A DNA stretch of 64,000 nt. Source: Massilia endophytica. GTDB taxonomy: Bacteria; Pseudomonadota; Gammaproteobacteria; Burkholderiales; Burkholderiaceae_D. This document shows, piece by piece, positions 1-9,045 of this stretch. Numbering within the stretch: position 1 is the stretch's first letter; each line of letters opens with the position of its first letter. Below the pieces are notes generated by a model. That model was not told where the DNA came from. It made no database searches and saw only the letters and a program-made list of their open reading frames with translations. The position numbers and the translations under genes are program-made. The stretch spans positions 3,968,001-4,032,000 of the forward strand of contig NZ_CP088952.1 in assembly GCF_021165955.1 (NCBI RefSeq), in the 5' to 3' direction.

Positions 1-905
1 AGTTCACCTCGTCCACCAACTACGCGGATGCACGCAACAAGGTGCTGCAGGCGGCGGAAGAACTGTATGGCGTGGGCAGCGCGGAAGCGACAGCGGTGAA
101 GCGCGCCTATGCGGCCATTAATGTGGGCACGGACGTTCCCGAAACCACGGGCGGCGGTTCGGTCTCGATCAATACGCAGCCGGCCAGCATCACGGTAGCA
201 CCGGGCGCCACCGCTTCCTTCACGGTGGGCGCGACGGGCGGCACCGCGCCATACAGCTACAAGTGGTATCGCAACAATACCCTGATCAGCGGCGCGACGG
301 CGGCCACCTACTCCTTCACCGCACAGAGCACCGACAACGGCGCCGTATTCAAGGCAACGGTGACGGATTCCTCCACCACCCCCGTCACCGCCACCTCCGC
401 CAATGCGACCCTCACGGTGAGCAGCGGCGGCGGCACCTCCACCGAGCGCGTGGTCAACGGCGGCTTCGAATCCGGCACCACGGGCTGGGCGGGCACCACG
501 GGCGTGATCGGTACTTTCAGTGGCCAGACGGCCTACGAAGGCTCCCGCTACGCATGGCTGGGCGGTAACGGCAGCACGGCGACCGAAACGCTGACGCAGG
601 ACGTGGCGATTCCATCGACCGCCACCTCCGCCTCGCTGAGCTTCGCGCTGCACATCGACACCGCCGAAACCACGAGCAGCACCGCCTACGACAAGCTGGT
701 GGTCACGGTGAAGAACACGGCGGGCACGGTGCTTGGCACGCTGGCGACCTATTCGAACCTGAACAAGGCCACCGGCTACCAGGTCCGCACCTTCAGCCTG
801 CTGCCGTACAAAGGCCAGACGGTGCGCCTGTCCTTCGCCATGACGGAAGACTCGTCGCTCCAGACCTCCTTCGTCGTCGACAAGGTCAGCCTGGTAACGC
901 AGTAA
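1..905 (+). CDS. M4-type (thermolysin-like) metalloprotease, 3' end only
   Basis: The gene enters from outside the window in the frame that begins at base 3. The first ~38 visible residues (YADARNKVLQAAEELYGVGS... KRAYAAINVG) match the last helices of M4 neutral proteases, where alanine-rich helices and a final 'AY.AINVG' close the catalytic domain. A linker leads to an Ig-like domain (roughly 45-125 residues into the visible part, with the 'YKWYRNN' Trp). A terminal beta-sandwich follows (starting 'VVNGGFESGTTGW' and ending 'FVVDKVSLV'), typical of galactose-binding/carbohydrate-binding tails on secreted enzymes. The zinc-binding HEXXH part lies upstream and cannot be seen, so the family call rests on the C-terminal helices only. 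It is presumably secreted. It converges on paaZ, with a perfect palindrome in the gap. Confidence 0.72.
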   Translation, partial: FTSSTNYADARNKVLQAAEELYGVGSAEATAVKRAYAAINVGTDVPETTGGGSVSINTQPASITVAPGATASFTVGATGGTAPYSYKWYRNNTLISGATAATYSFTAQSTDNGAVFKATVTDSSTTPVTATSANATLTVSSGGGTSTERVVNGGFESGTTGWAGTTGVIGTFSGQTAYEGSRYAWLGGNGSTATETLTQDVAIPSTATSASLSFALHIDTAETTSSTAYDKLVVTVKNTAGTVLGTLATYSNLNKATGYQVRTFSLLPYKGQTVRLSFAMTEDSSLQTSFVVDKVSLVTQ

Positions 906-915
906 CAGCCTGGCT

Positions 916-954
916 CGTGTCCACCCTTGGGGTCAGACCCCAAGGGTGGACACG
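916..954. repeat. Perfect 19-bp-arm palindrome (GTGTCCAC family)
   Basis: Bases 916-934 are exactly reverse-complementary to 936-954, with one central base. The outer part is GTGTCCAC/GTGGACAC and the core is GGGGTCAGACCCC. It lies between two convergent genes and could fold as a hairpin on either strand. There is no T-tract, so it is not a canonical intrinsic terminator. Related palindromes occur at 9012, 45934 and 52159. Confidence 0.85.
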
Positions 955-964
955 GGCTGAACTA

Positions 965-3016
965 TTAGCTGCGCTTGGAGACGAGAGTGAGGATGTCGTA
1001 GCTGGCCACCAGTTCGTCGTTCTGGTTCGTGACCTGGACGTCCCAGGCCACCACGCCCTGGCCGACGCCCTTGTCGTCCTTGCGGTTGCGGTCGACCTTG
1101 CGCTTGCAGGTGAGGCGGGCGCGGATGGTGTCGCCGATGCCAACCGGCGTGATGAAGCGCAGGTTGTCCAGGCCGTAGTTGGCCAGCACGGGGCCGGGCG
1201 CTGGGGACACGAAGAGGCCTGCCGCCGCCGACAGCACGAAGTAGCCGTGCGCGATGCGCTTGCCGAACTGGGTGTCCTTCGCGGCGATGTCGTCGAAGTG
1301 CATGTAGAAGTAGTCGCCCGATACGCCGCCGAAGTTGACGATGTCCGCTTCGCTCACCGTGCGGCGGTGCGTCAGCAGCGAGTCGCCCACTTCCAGGTCC
1401 TCGAAGTATTTGCGGAAGGGGTGCAGGTCGCTTTCCTTGACGGCCGCGCCGCGCACATACTCGCCAGTGATGGCCGCGAGCATGGTCGGCGATCCCTGCA
1501 CAGCGGTGCGCTGCAGGAAGTGCTTCACGGCGCGGATGCCGCCCAGTTCTTCGCCGCCGCCCGCGCGGCCAGGACCGCCGTGCTTCAGCTGCGGCAGCGG
1601 CGAGCCGTGGCCCGTCGAATCCACCGATGCTTCGCGTTCCAGCACCAGCACGCGGCCATGGTGCGCCGCCGCCACAGGAACGGCATGCGCCGCGATCTTC
1701 GGGTCTTTCGTCACCAGCGTCGAAACAAGGCTGCCCTTGCCGCGCGCGGCAAGCGCCAGGGCTTCGTCCATGTCGCCATAGGTCATGAGCGTGCTGACAG
1801 GGCCGAAGGCTTCGATGTCGTGCACGGCGTCGTTCTCCATGGCGTTGCGGCACATGAGCAGCGTCGGGGAGAAGAAGGCGCCTTCGGATACGCCCTCGCC
1901 AATCAGTTTCAAGTCGCCCTTGGCGCCGAAGATCAGCTCATTGCCTGCCGCCAGGCGTTCCACCTGCGCGGCCACGTCGCGCTGCTGGTCCTTCGAGGCC
2001 AGAGAACCCATGCGCACGCCTTCCACGGACGGGTCGCCCACCGTAACCTTGGCCAGGCGCTCGCGCAGGCGTTCCGCCACGGCGTCCGCCTGCTGGCGCG
2101 GAACGATGATGCGGCGGATGGCCGTGCACTTCTGGCCAGCCTTGCCCGTCATCTCGCGCGCCACTTCCTTCACGAAGAGGTCGAATTCGGGATCGTCCGG
2201 CTGAACGTCCGGCGCGAGGATGGCGCAGTTCAGCGAATCGGCTTCCGCCGTGAAGGGAACGGAGTTGGCGATCAGGTTGCGGTTGGCGCGCAGCTTGGCG
2301 GCCGTATCGGCGGAGCCGGTGAAGGTGACCACGTCCGAACCGCCCAGGCGGTCCAGCAGGTCGCCGGTGCTGCCGATGACCAGCTGGAGGGCGCCATCCG
2401 GCAGCAGGCCGGAATCGTTGATCATGCGGATCAGGGCTTCCGTCAGATAGCTCGTTGCCGTGGCAGGCTTGCCGATGCAGGGCAAGGCGGCGAGGAAGCT
2501 CGGGGCGAACTTCTCGAGCAGACCCCAGATGGGGAAATTGAAGGCGTTGATGTGCACCGCGATGCCACCGCGCGGAACGAGAATATGCGTGCCGGAGAAG
2601 CCGCCGCGCTTGCCGAGCGCCATGGCCGGGCCTTCGTGCAGCACGTTCGACGATGGCAGCTCGCGGCTGCCCATGCTGGCGTAGGCGAACAGGGTGCCGA
2701 TGCCGCCTTCCACGTCCACCCAGCTGTCCGCACGGGTTGCGCCGGTGAGGTGGGAGACCTTGTACAGCTCCTCCTTGCGCTCCATGAGGTAGAGCGCCAG
2801 CGCCTTGAGGCACGCGGCGCGCTGCTGGAAGTCCAGTGCCATGAGGGAGCGAGTGCCGGTCTTGCGGCCATAGTCCACGGCTTCGGCGAAGTCGATGGCT
2901 TCGGCGTGGGTATGGTAAATCAGGCTGTTGGTCAGGGCGCTGTGCAGCGGCGAGGCGGCTTCCTTGCCGTGCCAGCGGCCGCCGATGAAGCTTTGCAGGG
3001 TTGCTACGTTGGACAT
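965..3016 (-). CDS. paaZ: PaaZ: oxepin-CoA hydrolase / 3-oxo-5,6-dehydrosuberyl-CoA semialdehyde dehydrogenase
   Basis: Bifunctional ring-opening enzyme of the aerobic phenylacetyl-CoA pathway. In the family the C-terminal MaoC-type hydratase domain opens oxepin-CoA and the N-terminal aldehyde dehydrogenase oxidises the resulting semialdehyde with NADP+. The ALDH part (about residues 1-510) shows 'FTGSADTAAK' and the catalytic-cysteine stretch 'GQKCTAIRR'. The MaoC part shows 'YFEDLEVGDS' and 'GDYFYMHFDD'. At 683 residues it is close to the E. coli protein (about 680). I chose ATG at 3016 because GGAGAT precedes it; a GTG 36 bases upstream would overlap paaY. It is last in the paaGHIKJYZ row. 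Confidence 0.96.
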   Translation of the reverse strand: MSNVATLQSFIGGRWHGKEAASPLHSALTNSLIYHTHAEAIDFAEAVDYGRKTGTRSLMALDFQQRAACLKALALYLMERKEELYKVSHLTGATRADSWVDVEGGIGTLFAYASMGSRELPSSNVLHEGPAMALGKRGGFSGTHILVPRGGIAVHINAFNFPIWGLLEKFAPSFLAALPCIGKPATATSYLTEALIRMINDSGLLPDGALQLVIGSTGDLLDRLGGSDVVTFTGSADTAAKLRANRNLIANSVPFTAEADSLNCAILAPDVQPDDPEFDLFVKEVAREMTGKAGQKCTAIRRIIVPRQQADAVAERLRERLAKVTVGDPSVEGVRMGSLASKDQQRDVAAQVERLAAGNELIFGAKGDLKLIGEGVSEGAFFSPTLLMCRNAMENDAVHDIEAFGPVSTLMTYGDMDEALALAARGKGSLVSTLVTKDPKIAAHAVPVAAAHHGRVLVLEREASVDSTGHGSPLPQLKHGGPGRAGGGEELGGIRAVKHFLQRTAVQGSPTMLAAITGEYVRGAAVKESDLHPFRKYFEDLEVGDSLLTHRRTVSEADIVNFGGVSGDYFYMHFDDIAAKDTQFGKRIAHGYFVLSAAAGLFVSPAPGPVLANYGLDNLRFITPVGIGDTIRARLTCKRKVDRNRKDDKGVGQGVVAWDVQVTNQNDELVASYDILTLVSKRS

Positions 3017-3038
3017 GTGATCTCCGTTCGTTATTGCG

Positions 3039-3650
3039 TCATTCGGACGCATTCTTGTGCTGGTGCAGCGGCAGCGAGCTTTCCCACTGCATGCGCTGGC
3101 GGTCAGGCTCCACTTCCGTCAGCGCCTCGACTTCACGCATCGTTTGCAATGAGCGTACGGCCAGGTCGTGGTAATGCGCCGTGCCCGAGTTTTTCCATTT
3201 CAGTTCCGCGTCAGTCACCTGGCGCACAACGCGCGCGGGCGTGCCCATCACCATGCTGCGCGGTTCGATGACCATTCCAGCTTTGACAAAGCTCATGGCG
3301 GCAATGATGCTCTCGGCGCCGACGACGGCGTTGTCCATGACCACGGCATTCATGCCCACCAGCGAGTTGCGGCCGATGCGGCAGCCGTGCAGCACGGCGC
3401 CGTGGCCGATATGGCCATCCACTTCCACCACCGTGTCCGACGCGGGGAAGCCGTGCATCACGCAAGTGTCCTGCACGTTCGCGCCCTCTTCCAGGATCAG
3501 GCGGCCAAAGTCGCCGCGCAGCGACGCAAGGGGCCCGATGTAGCATCGCGGACCGACGATGACATCGCCGATCAGCACCGCCGTCGGGTGCACGTAGGCC
3601 GTCGGGTGGACGACCGGGCGCACGCCGTTGATTTCATAAACCTTGACCAT
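3039..3650 (-). CDS. paaY: PaaY: phenylacetic acid degradation hexapeptide-repeat thioesterase
   Basis: 203-residue left-handed beta-helix protein of the gamma-carbonic-anhydrase-like group. Hexapeptide repeats run through most of the chain ('GDVIVGPRCYIGPLASLRGD', 'GHIGHGAVLHGCRIGRNSLVG'), with His residues at the gamma-class metal-ligand positions (VMHG, IGHGAVLHG). In E. coli PaaY is a thioesterase that removes dead-end CoA adducts formed when PaaZ hydrolase and dehydrogenase activities are out of balance, which fits its place directly upstream of paaZ (22-base gap). It starts 3 bases after the paaJ stop, so the genes are presumably co-translated. Confidence 0.93.
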   Translation of the reverse strand: MVKVYEINGVRPVVHPTAYVHPTAVLIGDVIVGPRCYIGPLASLRGDFGRLILEEGANVQDTCVMHGFPASDTVVEVDGHIGHGAVLHGCRIGRNSLVGMNAVVMDNAVVGAESIIAAMSFVKAGMVIEPRSMVMGTPARVVRQVTDAELKWKNSGTAHYHDLAVRSLQTMREVEALTEVEPDRQRMQWESSLPLHQHKNASE

Positions 3651-3653
3651 CGC

Positions 3654-4859
<1,206 letters not shown>

Positions 4860-4872
4860 TGATATGTCCTTC

Positions 4873-6186
4873 TTATTTGGGGCGTTTGTCCAGCACGCGC
4901 TTGGCCTTGCCGGTGAGGGTTCGTTCGATGCTGTCGGCGGCCTGCAGTTTCACTGTCGTCGTCACGCCGACATAGGTCTTGATGTGGTGCTCCAGTTCGC
5001 GCGCAAGCGCCCCGGTTTCGCTGTCGGTCAGCTTCACTTCGGGGCGCAGTTCTCCGATCACGTCCAGCTTGTCGAGATGGCCCTCGCGCGACACCACCAG
5101 CTGGTACTGCGGCGCGAGCTTGGGCATTTTCAGGATCAGCTCTTCGATCTGCGTTGGGAAGACGTTCACGCCGCGGATGATGAGCATGTCGTCCGAGCGG
5201 CCCGTGATCTTGCCCATGCGGCGCATGGCGCGCGATGTGGGCGGCAGCAGGCGGGTGAGGTCGCGCGTGCGGTAGCGGATGACGGGCATCGCCTCTTTCG
5301 TGAGCGAGGTGAATACCAGCTCGCCTTCCGATCCGTCCGGCAGCACCTCGCCCGTTTCGGGGTCGATGATCTCGGGATAGAAATGGTCCTCCCAGATCAC
5401 GGGACCATCCTTGCTCTCGATGCACTCGCTGGCCACGCCGGGGCCGATCACTTCAGAAAGGCCGTAGATGTCCACCGCGTCGATACCCGCGCGCTTCTCG
5501 ATCTCGCCGCGCATGGCGTCGGTCCACGGTTCGGCGCCGAAGATGCCCACCTTGAGCGAGGATTCCGCCGCGTCCAGGCCCTGGCGCTGGAATTCCTCGA
5601 TGATGTTGAGCATATACGACGGGGTGACCATGATGATCGAGGGCCTGAAGTCCTGGATCAGCTGCACCTGCTTCTCCGTCTGCCCGCCGGACATGGGAAT
5701 GACCGTGCAGCCCAGGCGCTCGGCGCCGTAGTGGGCGCCAAGGCCGCCCGTGAACAGCCCGTAGCCGTAGGAGATGTGCACCATGTCGCCCTTGCGGCCG
5801 CCCGCCGCGCGGATCGAACGGGCCACCATGTCAGCCCACATGTTCACGTCGTTCTGGGTGTAGCCGACAACGGTGGCCTTGCCGGTGGTGCCGCTCGACG
5901 CATGGATGCGCACCACCTGCTCGCGCGGTACGGCGAAGAGGCCAAAGGGATAGTTGTCGCGCAGGGTCTTCTTGTCCGTGAACGGGAACTTCGCCAGGTC
6001 GGCCAGGGACTTCAGGTCATCCGGATGCACGCCCTTTGCATCGAAGGCGTTGCGGTAGTGCGGCACGTTCTCGTAGGCGTGCTTCAGCGTCTTCTTCAGG
6101 CGTTCCAGCTGCAGCGATTGCAGCTCGTCCCTGCTGGCGCGCTCGATCGGCTCCAGGTCCGATGGCGCGGGATGTCGTTGGACCAT
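4873..6186 (-). CDS. paaK: PaaK: phenylacetate-CoA ligase
   Basis: ATP-dependent activation of phenylacetate to phenylacetyl-CoA (AMP + PPi), the entry step. The adenylate-forming P-loop 'SSGTTGKATVVGYT', 'GAEPWTDAMR', 'YGLSEVIGPG' and the C-terminal hinge 'YRTRDLTRLL...RSDDMLIIRGVNVFPTQIE' are all present. At 437 residues it is the standard PaaK length. ATG at 6186 is chosen because GAGGAGA precedes it. An in-frame ATG 63 bases upstream would overlap the end of paaI and add an unconserved leader. Cytoplasmic. Confidence 0.96.
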   Translation of the reverse strand: MVQRHPAPSDLEPIERASRDELQSLQLERLKKTLKHAYENVPHYRNAFDAKGVHPDDLKSLADLAKFPFTDKKTLRDNYPFGLFAVPREQVVRIHASSGTTGKATVVGYTQNDVNMWADMVARSIRAAGGRKGDMVHISYGYGLFTGGLGAHYGAERLGCTVIPMSGGQTEKQVQLIQDFRPSIIMVTPSYMLNIIEEFQRQGLDAAESSLKVGIFGAEPWTDAMRGEIEKRAGIDAVDIYGLSEVIGPGVASECIESKDGPVIWEDHFYPEIIDPETGEVLPDGSEGELVFTSLTKEAMPVIRYRTRDLTRLLPPTSRAMRRMGKITGRSDDMLIIRGVNVFPTQIEELILKMPKLAPQYQLVVSREGHLDKLDVIGELRPEVKLTDSETGALARELEHHIKTYVGVTTTVKLQAADSIERTLTGKAKRVLDKRPK

Positions 6187-6199
6187 TCCGGTCTCCTCT

Positions 6200-6652
6200 T
6201 CAGCGCTGGACGGGCGCCACTTCACCGCTGACCCGGTGCGATTTGCCACGGAAGGTTGCGATCAGGCGGCCGTCCTGGTTCTTGACGGTGACGTCGTAAA
6301 TGCCGGTCTTGCCGGCCAGCGCCTGCTCCACCGCCTCGGCGGTCAGCAGGTCATCCTGGCGGCCTGGCGCCAGGTAGTCGATCGTGCAGCCCGCGCCTAC
6401 CGTGTTGAGGTTATGGCTGTTGCACGCGAACGCGAAGGCGCTGTCCGCCAACGCGAAAATGAAGCCTCCATGGCAGGTAAGGTGCCCGTTCAGCATATCG
6501 GCCCGCACCGGCATCGTCATGCGCGCATAGCCGGGACGGATCTCGATCAGTTTCATGCCCAGGCTCTGGCTTGCCGTATCGCGCGCATACATGGCGGCGC
6601 CTGCCGCCTCGGCCAATGCCTGGGGATTCAGTGCGGAAGCCGCATCATGCAT
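6200..6652 (-). CDS. paaI: PaaI: hydroxyphenylacetyl-CoA thioesterase
   Basis: Small hotdog-fold thioesterase of 150 residues. The family signature 'GHLTCHGGFIFALADSAFAFACNSHN' region is present (positions about 55-80), including the HGG-x(7)-D pattern of the 4HBT clade. PaaI hydrolyses ring-hydroxylated phenylacetyl-CoA that would otherwise trap CoA. The start at 6652 gives an 8-base overlap with the end of paaH. A longer frame to 6718 would add an unlikely Arg/Cys-rich leader inside paaH. 13 bases separate it from paaK. Confidence 0.92.
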   Translation of the reverse strand: MHDAASALNPQALAEAAGAAMYARDTASQSLGMKLIEIRPGYARMTMPVRADMLNGHLTCHGGFIFALADSAFAFACNSHNLNTVGAGCTIDYLAPGRQDDLLTAEAVEQALAGKTGIYDVTVKNQDGRLIATFRGKSHRVSGEVAPVQR

Positions 6653-8198
6653 GGATCTTCGCTCCGCTTGCCTGCTTGCGGCGCAGCAGCGGCGACACGC
6701 GGTAGCGGTCCTCGCCATAGGCCTGCGCCAGGTTCTCCAGTACCGTGACGATGTGCTTCACGCCCACCGTATCCGCCCACGCCAGGGGGCCGCGCGGATA
6801 ATTGACGCCCTTCTGCATGGCGATATCCGCCGCGGCAGCGCTGCACACGCCCTGCTGTACGGCGTCCGCCGCCTCGTTTGCCAGCATGGCGACAGTGCGC
6901 ATCACGGCCAGGCCGGGAACATCGTCCAGGCGGGTGACGGCAAAGCCCGCGGCCTGGAACATACCAATGGTGGCGTCGATGGCGCGCTGGCTGCACTGGT
7001 CCGCCGCCGCGATGGCGATGCGCGGCGAAGCCGCAGCGTCGAACACGAGGTCGTAGACGATGGTATCGGGATGCTTGTTGTCTGCCGCGCGGCGCGTCGC
7101 AGTGCGGCCGTCCGTCAGGTAGATGGCGGCGCCGTTGCAGTGGAAGGCCGGGGCCTCCGCGTGCTGATGTCCTTCGGCGGACTTGCGGTTGGTGACGGCG
7201 ATGCCGTGCTGTTTCAGGCGGTCCACCATGCCCTGGGTGAGCGCACCATTCGCGCCGGCCTCGAGGCTGTAGCCCACGTACTCCGGCTTTTCACGCAGCG
7301 CTTCCGTTTTCGGTTCGGGCTTCGCCGCGTCCGCGCCATACTGGTACAAGCCTCGGCCGGATTTTCGGCCGAGGAAGCCTGCGTTCACCATCTCCTGCTG
7401 CAGCACGGATGGTGTGAAGCGGGGATCGTTGTAGTAGGCATTGAAGACGGACTGGGTGACGGAGAAATTCACGTCGTGGCCGATCAGGTCCATCAGCTCG
7501 AAGGGTCCCATGCGGAAGCCGCCAGCTTCGCGCAGAACGGCGTCGATGGTGGCTGCATCCGCCGCCTGCTCGTTCAGCAGGCGCCAGCCTTCGGCATAGA
7601 AAGGGCGCGCCACGCGGTTCACGATGAAGCCCGGCGTGGACTTGGCATGCACCGGATTCTTGCCCCAGGCGGCGGCCGTGTCATACACAGCCTGCGCGGC
7701 GGCGGCATCGGTGGCCACGCCGCTGATCACTTCCACCAGCGCCATCAGGGGCACGGGATTGAAGAAGTGCATGCCCACCAGTCGCTGCGGGCGGCGGAGC
7801 TTCGCGGCAATGGCCGTGACGGAGATGGACGAGGTGTTGGTGGCGAGGATGGCGTCATCGGCGACAATGCCTTCCAGGTCCGCGAACAGGGAACGCTTGA
7901 CGTCGAGGTTCTCCACAATGGCTTCCACCACCAGCGCCGCATCCGCCACCTGGGCCAGGCCGTTCACGCCATGCAGGCGGGCGCGCGCACTATCCGCGTC
8001 GGCGGCGCTCATCTTGCCCTTCTCGGCCAGCTTGTCGAAGACGGCGCCGATATCGGCGATGGCCTTGCTCACGGCTTCGGCGCGCGTATCGAACAGCTTC
8101 ACCTGATGCCCGGCGGCCGCTGCCACCTGCGCAATGCCCGAACCCATTGCCCCGCTGCCGATAACGGCAACCACACTTCCCCGTGCGATAGCCGCCAT
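6645..8198 (-). CDS. paaH: PaaH: 3-hydroxyadipyl-CoA dehydrogenase
   Basis: NAD+-dependent 3-hydroxyacyl-CoA dehydrogenase of 517 residues. The Rossmann motif 'VAVIGSGAMGSGIAQVAAAAG' begins near residue 10. 'ATNTSSISVT', 'GMHFFNPVPLM' and 'TPGFIVNRVARPF' are the catalytic and dimer-helix signatures. A second dehydrogenase C-terminal domain follows ('VPGLAVMRTVAMLANEAADA', 'GVNYPRGPLAWAD'), as in PaaH/PaaC proteins. It oxidises (S)-3-hydroxyadipyl-CoA to 3-oxoadipyl-CoA for PaaJ. It starts 2 bases downstream of the paaG stop. Confidence 0.94.
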   Translation of the reverse strand: MAAIARGSVVAVIGSGAMGSGIAQVAAAAGHQVKLFDTRAEAVSKAIADIGAVFDKLAEKGKMSAADADSARARLHGVNGLAQVADAALVVEAIVENLDVKRSLFADLEGIVADDAILATNTSSISVTAIAAKLRRPQRLVGMHFFNPVPLMALVEVISGVATDAAAAQAVYDTAAAWGKNPVHAKSTPGFIVNRVARPFYAEGWRLLNEQAADAATIDAVLREAGGFRMGPFELMDLIGHDVNFSVTQSVFNAYYNDPRFTPSVLQQEMVNAGFLGRKSGRGLYQYGADAAKPEPKTEALREKPEYVGYSLEAGANGALTQGMVDRLKQHGIAVTNRKSAEGHQHAEAPAFHCNGAAIYLTDGRTATRRAADNKHPDTIVYDLVFDAAASPRIAIAAADQCSQRAIDATIGMFQAAGFAVTRLDDVPGLAVMRTVAMLANEAADAVQQGVCSAAAADIAMQKGVNYPRGPLAWADTVGVKHIVTVLENLAQAYGEDRYRVSPLLRRKQASGAKIHA

Positions 8199-8200
8199 GC

Positions 8201-8992
8201 TTATTCCCCCTTGAATTGTGGTGCGCGTTTGGCGATGAAGGCGTCCACGCCCTCGCGGTAATCGTGGCTGTTGCCCAGCTCACGCATCATCTGGCCTTCG
8301 AGTTTCAACTGTTCTTCCAGCGTGTTGTGGTAGCTGATCTGGAAAGCCTTCTTCGTGTAGGCGAGGCCCTTGGTGGGCGCGGTGGCGAAGTGTTCGGCCA
8401 TGGCCATGGCTTCGTTCATGAGCACTTCGTCCGGAATCGCCTTCCAGATCAGGCCCCACTGTTCCGCGCGGTCGGCGCTCAGCTTCTCGCCCAGCATGGC
8501 GAGGCCGGTGGCGCGCGCGTGGCCGATCAGGCGCGGGAGAATCCAGGTGCCGCCGGTATCCGGAATCAGGCCCAGTTTGCAGAAGACCTCCACGAAGCTG
8601 GCCGATTTCGCGGCAAGCACGATATCGCAGGCCAGCGCCAGGTTCGCGCCGGCGCCTGCGGCCACGCCGTTCACGGCGCAGATCACAGGCATGGGCAAGT
8701 CGCGCAACGCCAGCACCAGCGGCGCGTAGAATTTTTCGACGGATTCGCCCAGGTCCACGCCCTTTGCGCCCGGCTCCACGGCGCGGTCGGAGAGATCCTG
8801 CCCGGCGCAGAAGCCGCGGCCCGCGCCCGTCAGCACCAGAACGCGCACCGATTTGTCGGAGCGCAGCTTCTCCAGCGCGTCGCGCACTTCGAGGTGCATG
8901 GCCTGCGTGAAGCTGTTCAGCTTATCGGGACGGTTCAGCGTCAGCTTGGCGATGCCTTCCTTAATCTCGAACAGGATATTCTGGTAGCTCAC
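8201..8992 (-). CDS. paaG: PaaG: 1,2-epoxyphenylacetyl-CoA isomerase
   Basis: Crotonase-fold protein of 263 residues. 'GAGRGFCAGQDLSDR' and 'VNGVAAGAGANLALACDI' form the oxyanion-hole regions. 'KLGLIPDTGGTW' carries the Asp found in isomerases of the PaaG/PaaB type, and the tail 'YREGVDAFIAKRAPQFKG' matches PaaG closely. It converts the ring epoxide to oxepin-CoA and also isomerises 2,3-/3,4-didehydroadipyl-CoA. It is first in the second block of paa genes, after the palindrome at 9012-9042. It is the only crotonase of the cluster in this window; no PaaF hydratase accompanies it. Confidence 0.93.
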   Translation of the reverse strand: MSYQNILFEIKEGIAKLTLNRPDKLNSFTQAMHLEVRDALEKLRSDKSVRVLVLTGAGRGFCAGQDLSDRAVEPGAKGVDLGESVEKFYAPLVLALRDLPMPVICAVNGVAAGAGANLALACDIVLAAKSASFVEVFCKLGLIPDTGGTWILPRLIGHARATGLAMLGEKLSADRAEQWGLIWKAIPDEVLMNEAMAMAEHFATAPTKGLAYTKKAFQISYHNTLEEQLKLEGQMMRELGNSHDYREGVDAFIAKRAPQFKGE

Positions 8993-9011
8993 TGTTGCCT
9001 CCTTGTATTTG

Positions 9012-9042
9012 TTTCTTAAAGGGGTCTGTCCCCTTTAAGAAA
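9012..9042. repeat. Perfect 13-bp-arm palindrome between paaE and paaG
   Basis: 9012-9024 and 9030-9042 are perfect reverse complements around a 5-base loop. The core is GGGGTCTGTCCCC. It lies in the 53-base gap between paaE and paaG, both transcribed leftwards, so the polycistronic RNA would carry a 13-bp hairpin here. There is no T-tract after it on the minus strand. It may stabilise the upstream mRNA segment or partly separate expression of paaABCDE from paaGHIKJYZ. The same 13-base core recurs twice at 52159-52188. Confidence 0.85.
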
Positions 9043-9045
9043 TTG

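Noticed and set aside
917..3271. Very long open frame opposite to paaZ and its neighbours
   Set aside because: It is the high-GC shadow of paaZ/paaY on the other strand: Arg/His/Gly-rich, no domain, and the minus-strand genes are fully supported. The same holds for the long frames at 3168-4862, 4825-6231, 6555-8261, 25854-28076, 31022-34177, 35017-37140, 37915-39927, 41191-43128, 56897-58660 and 58672-62145.
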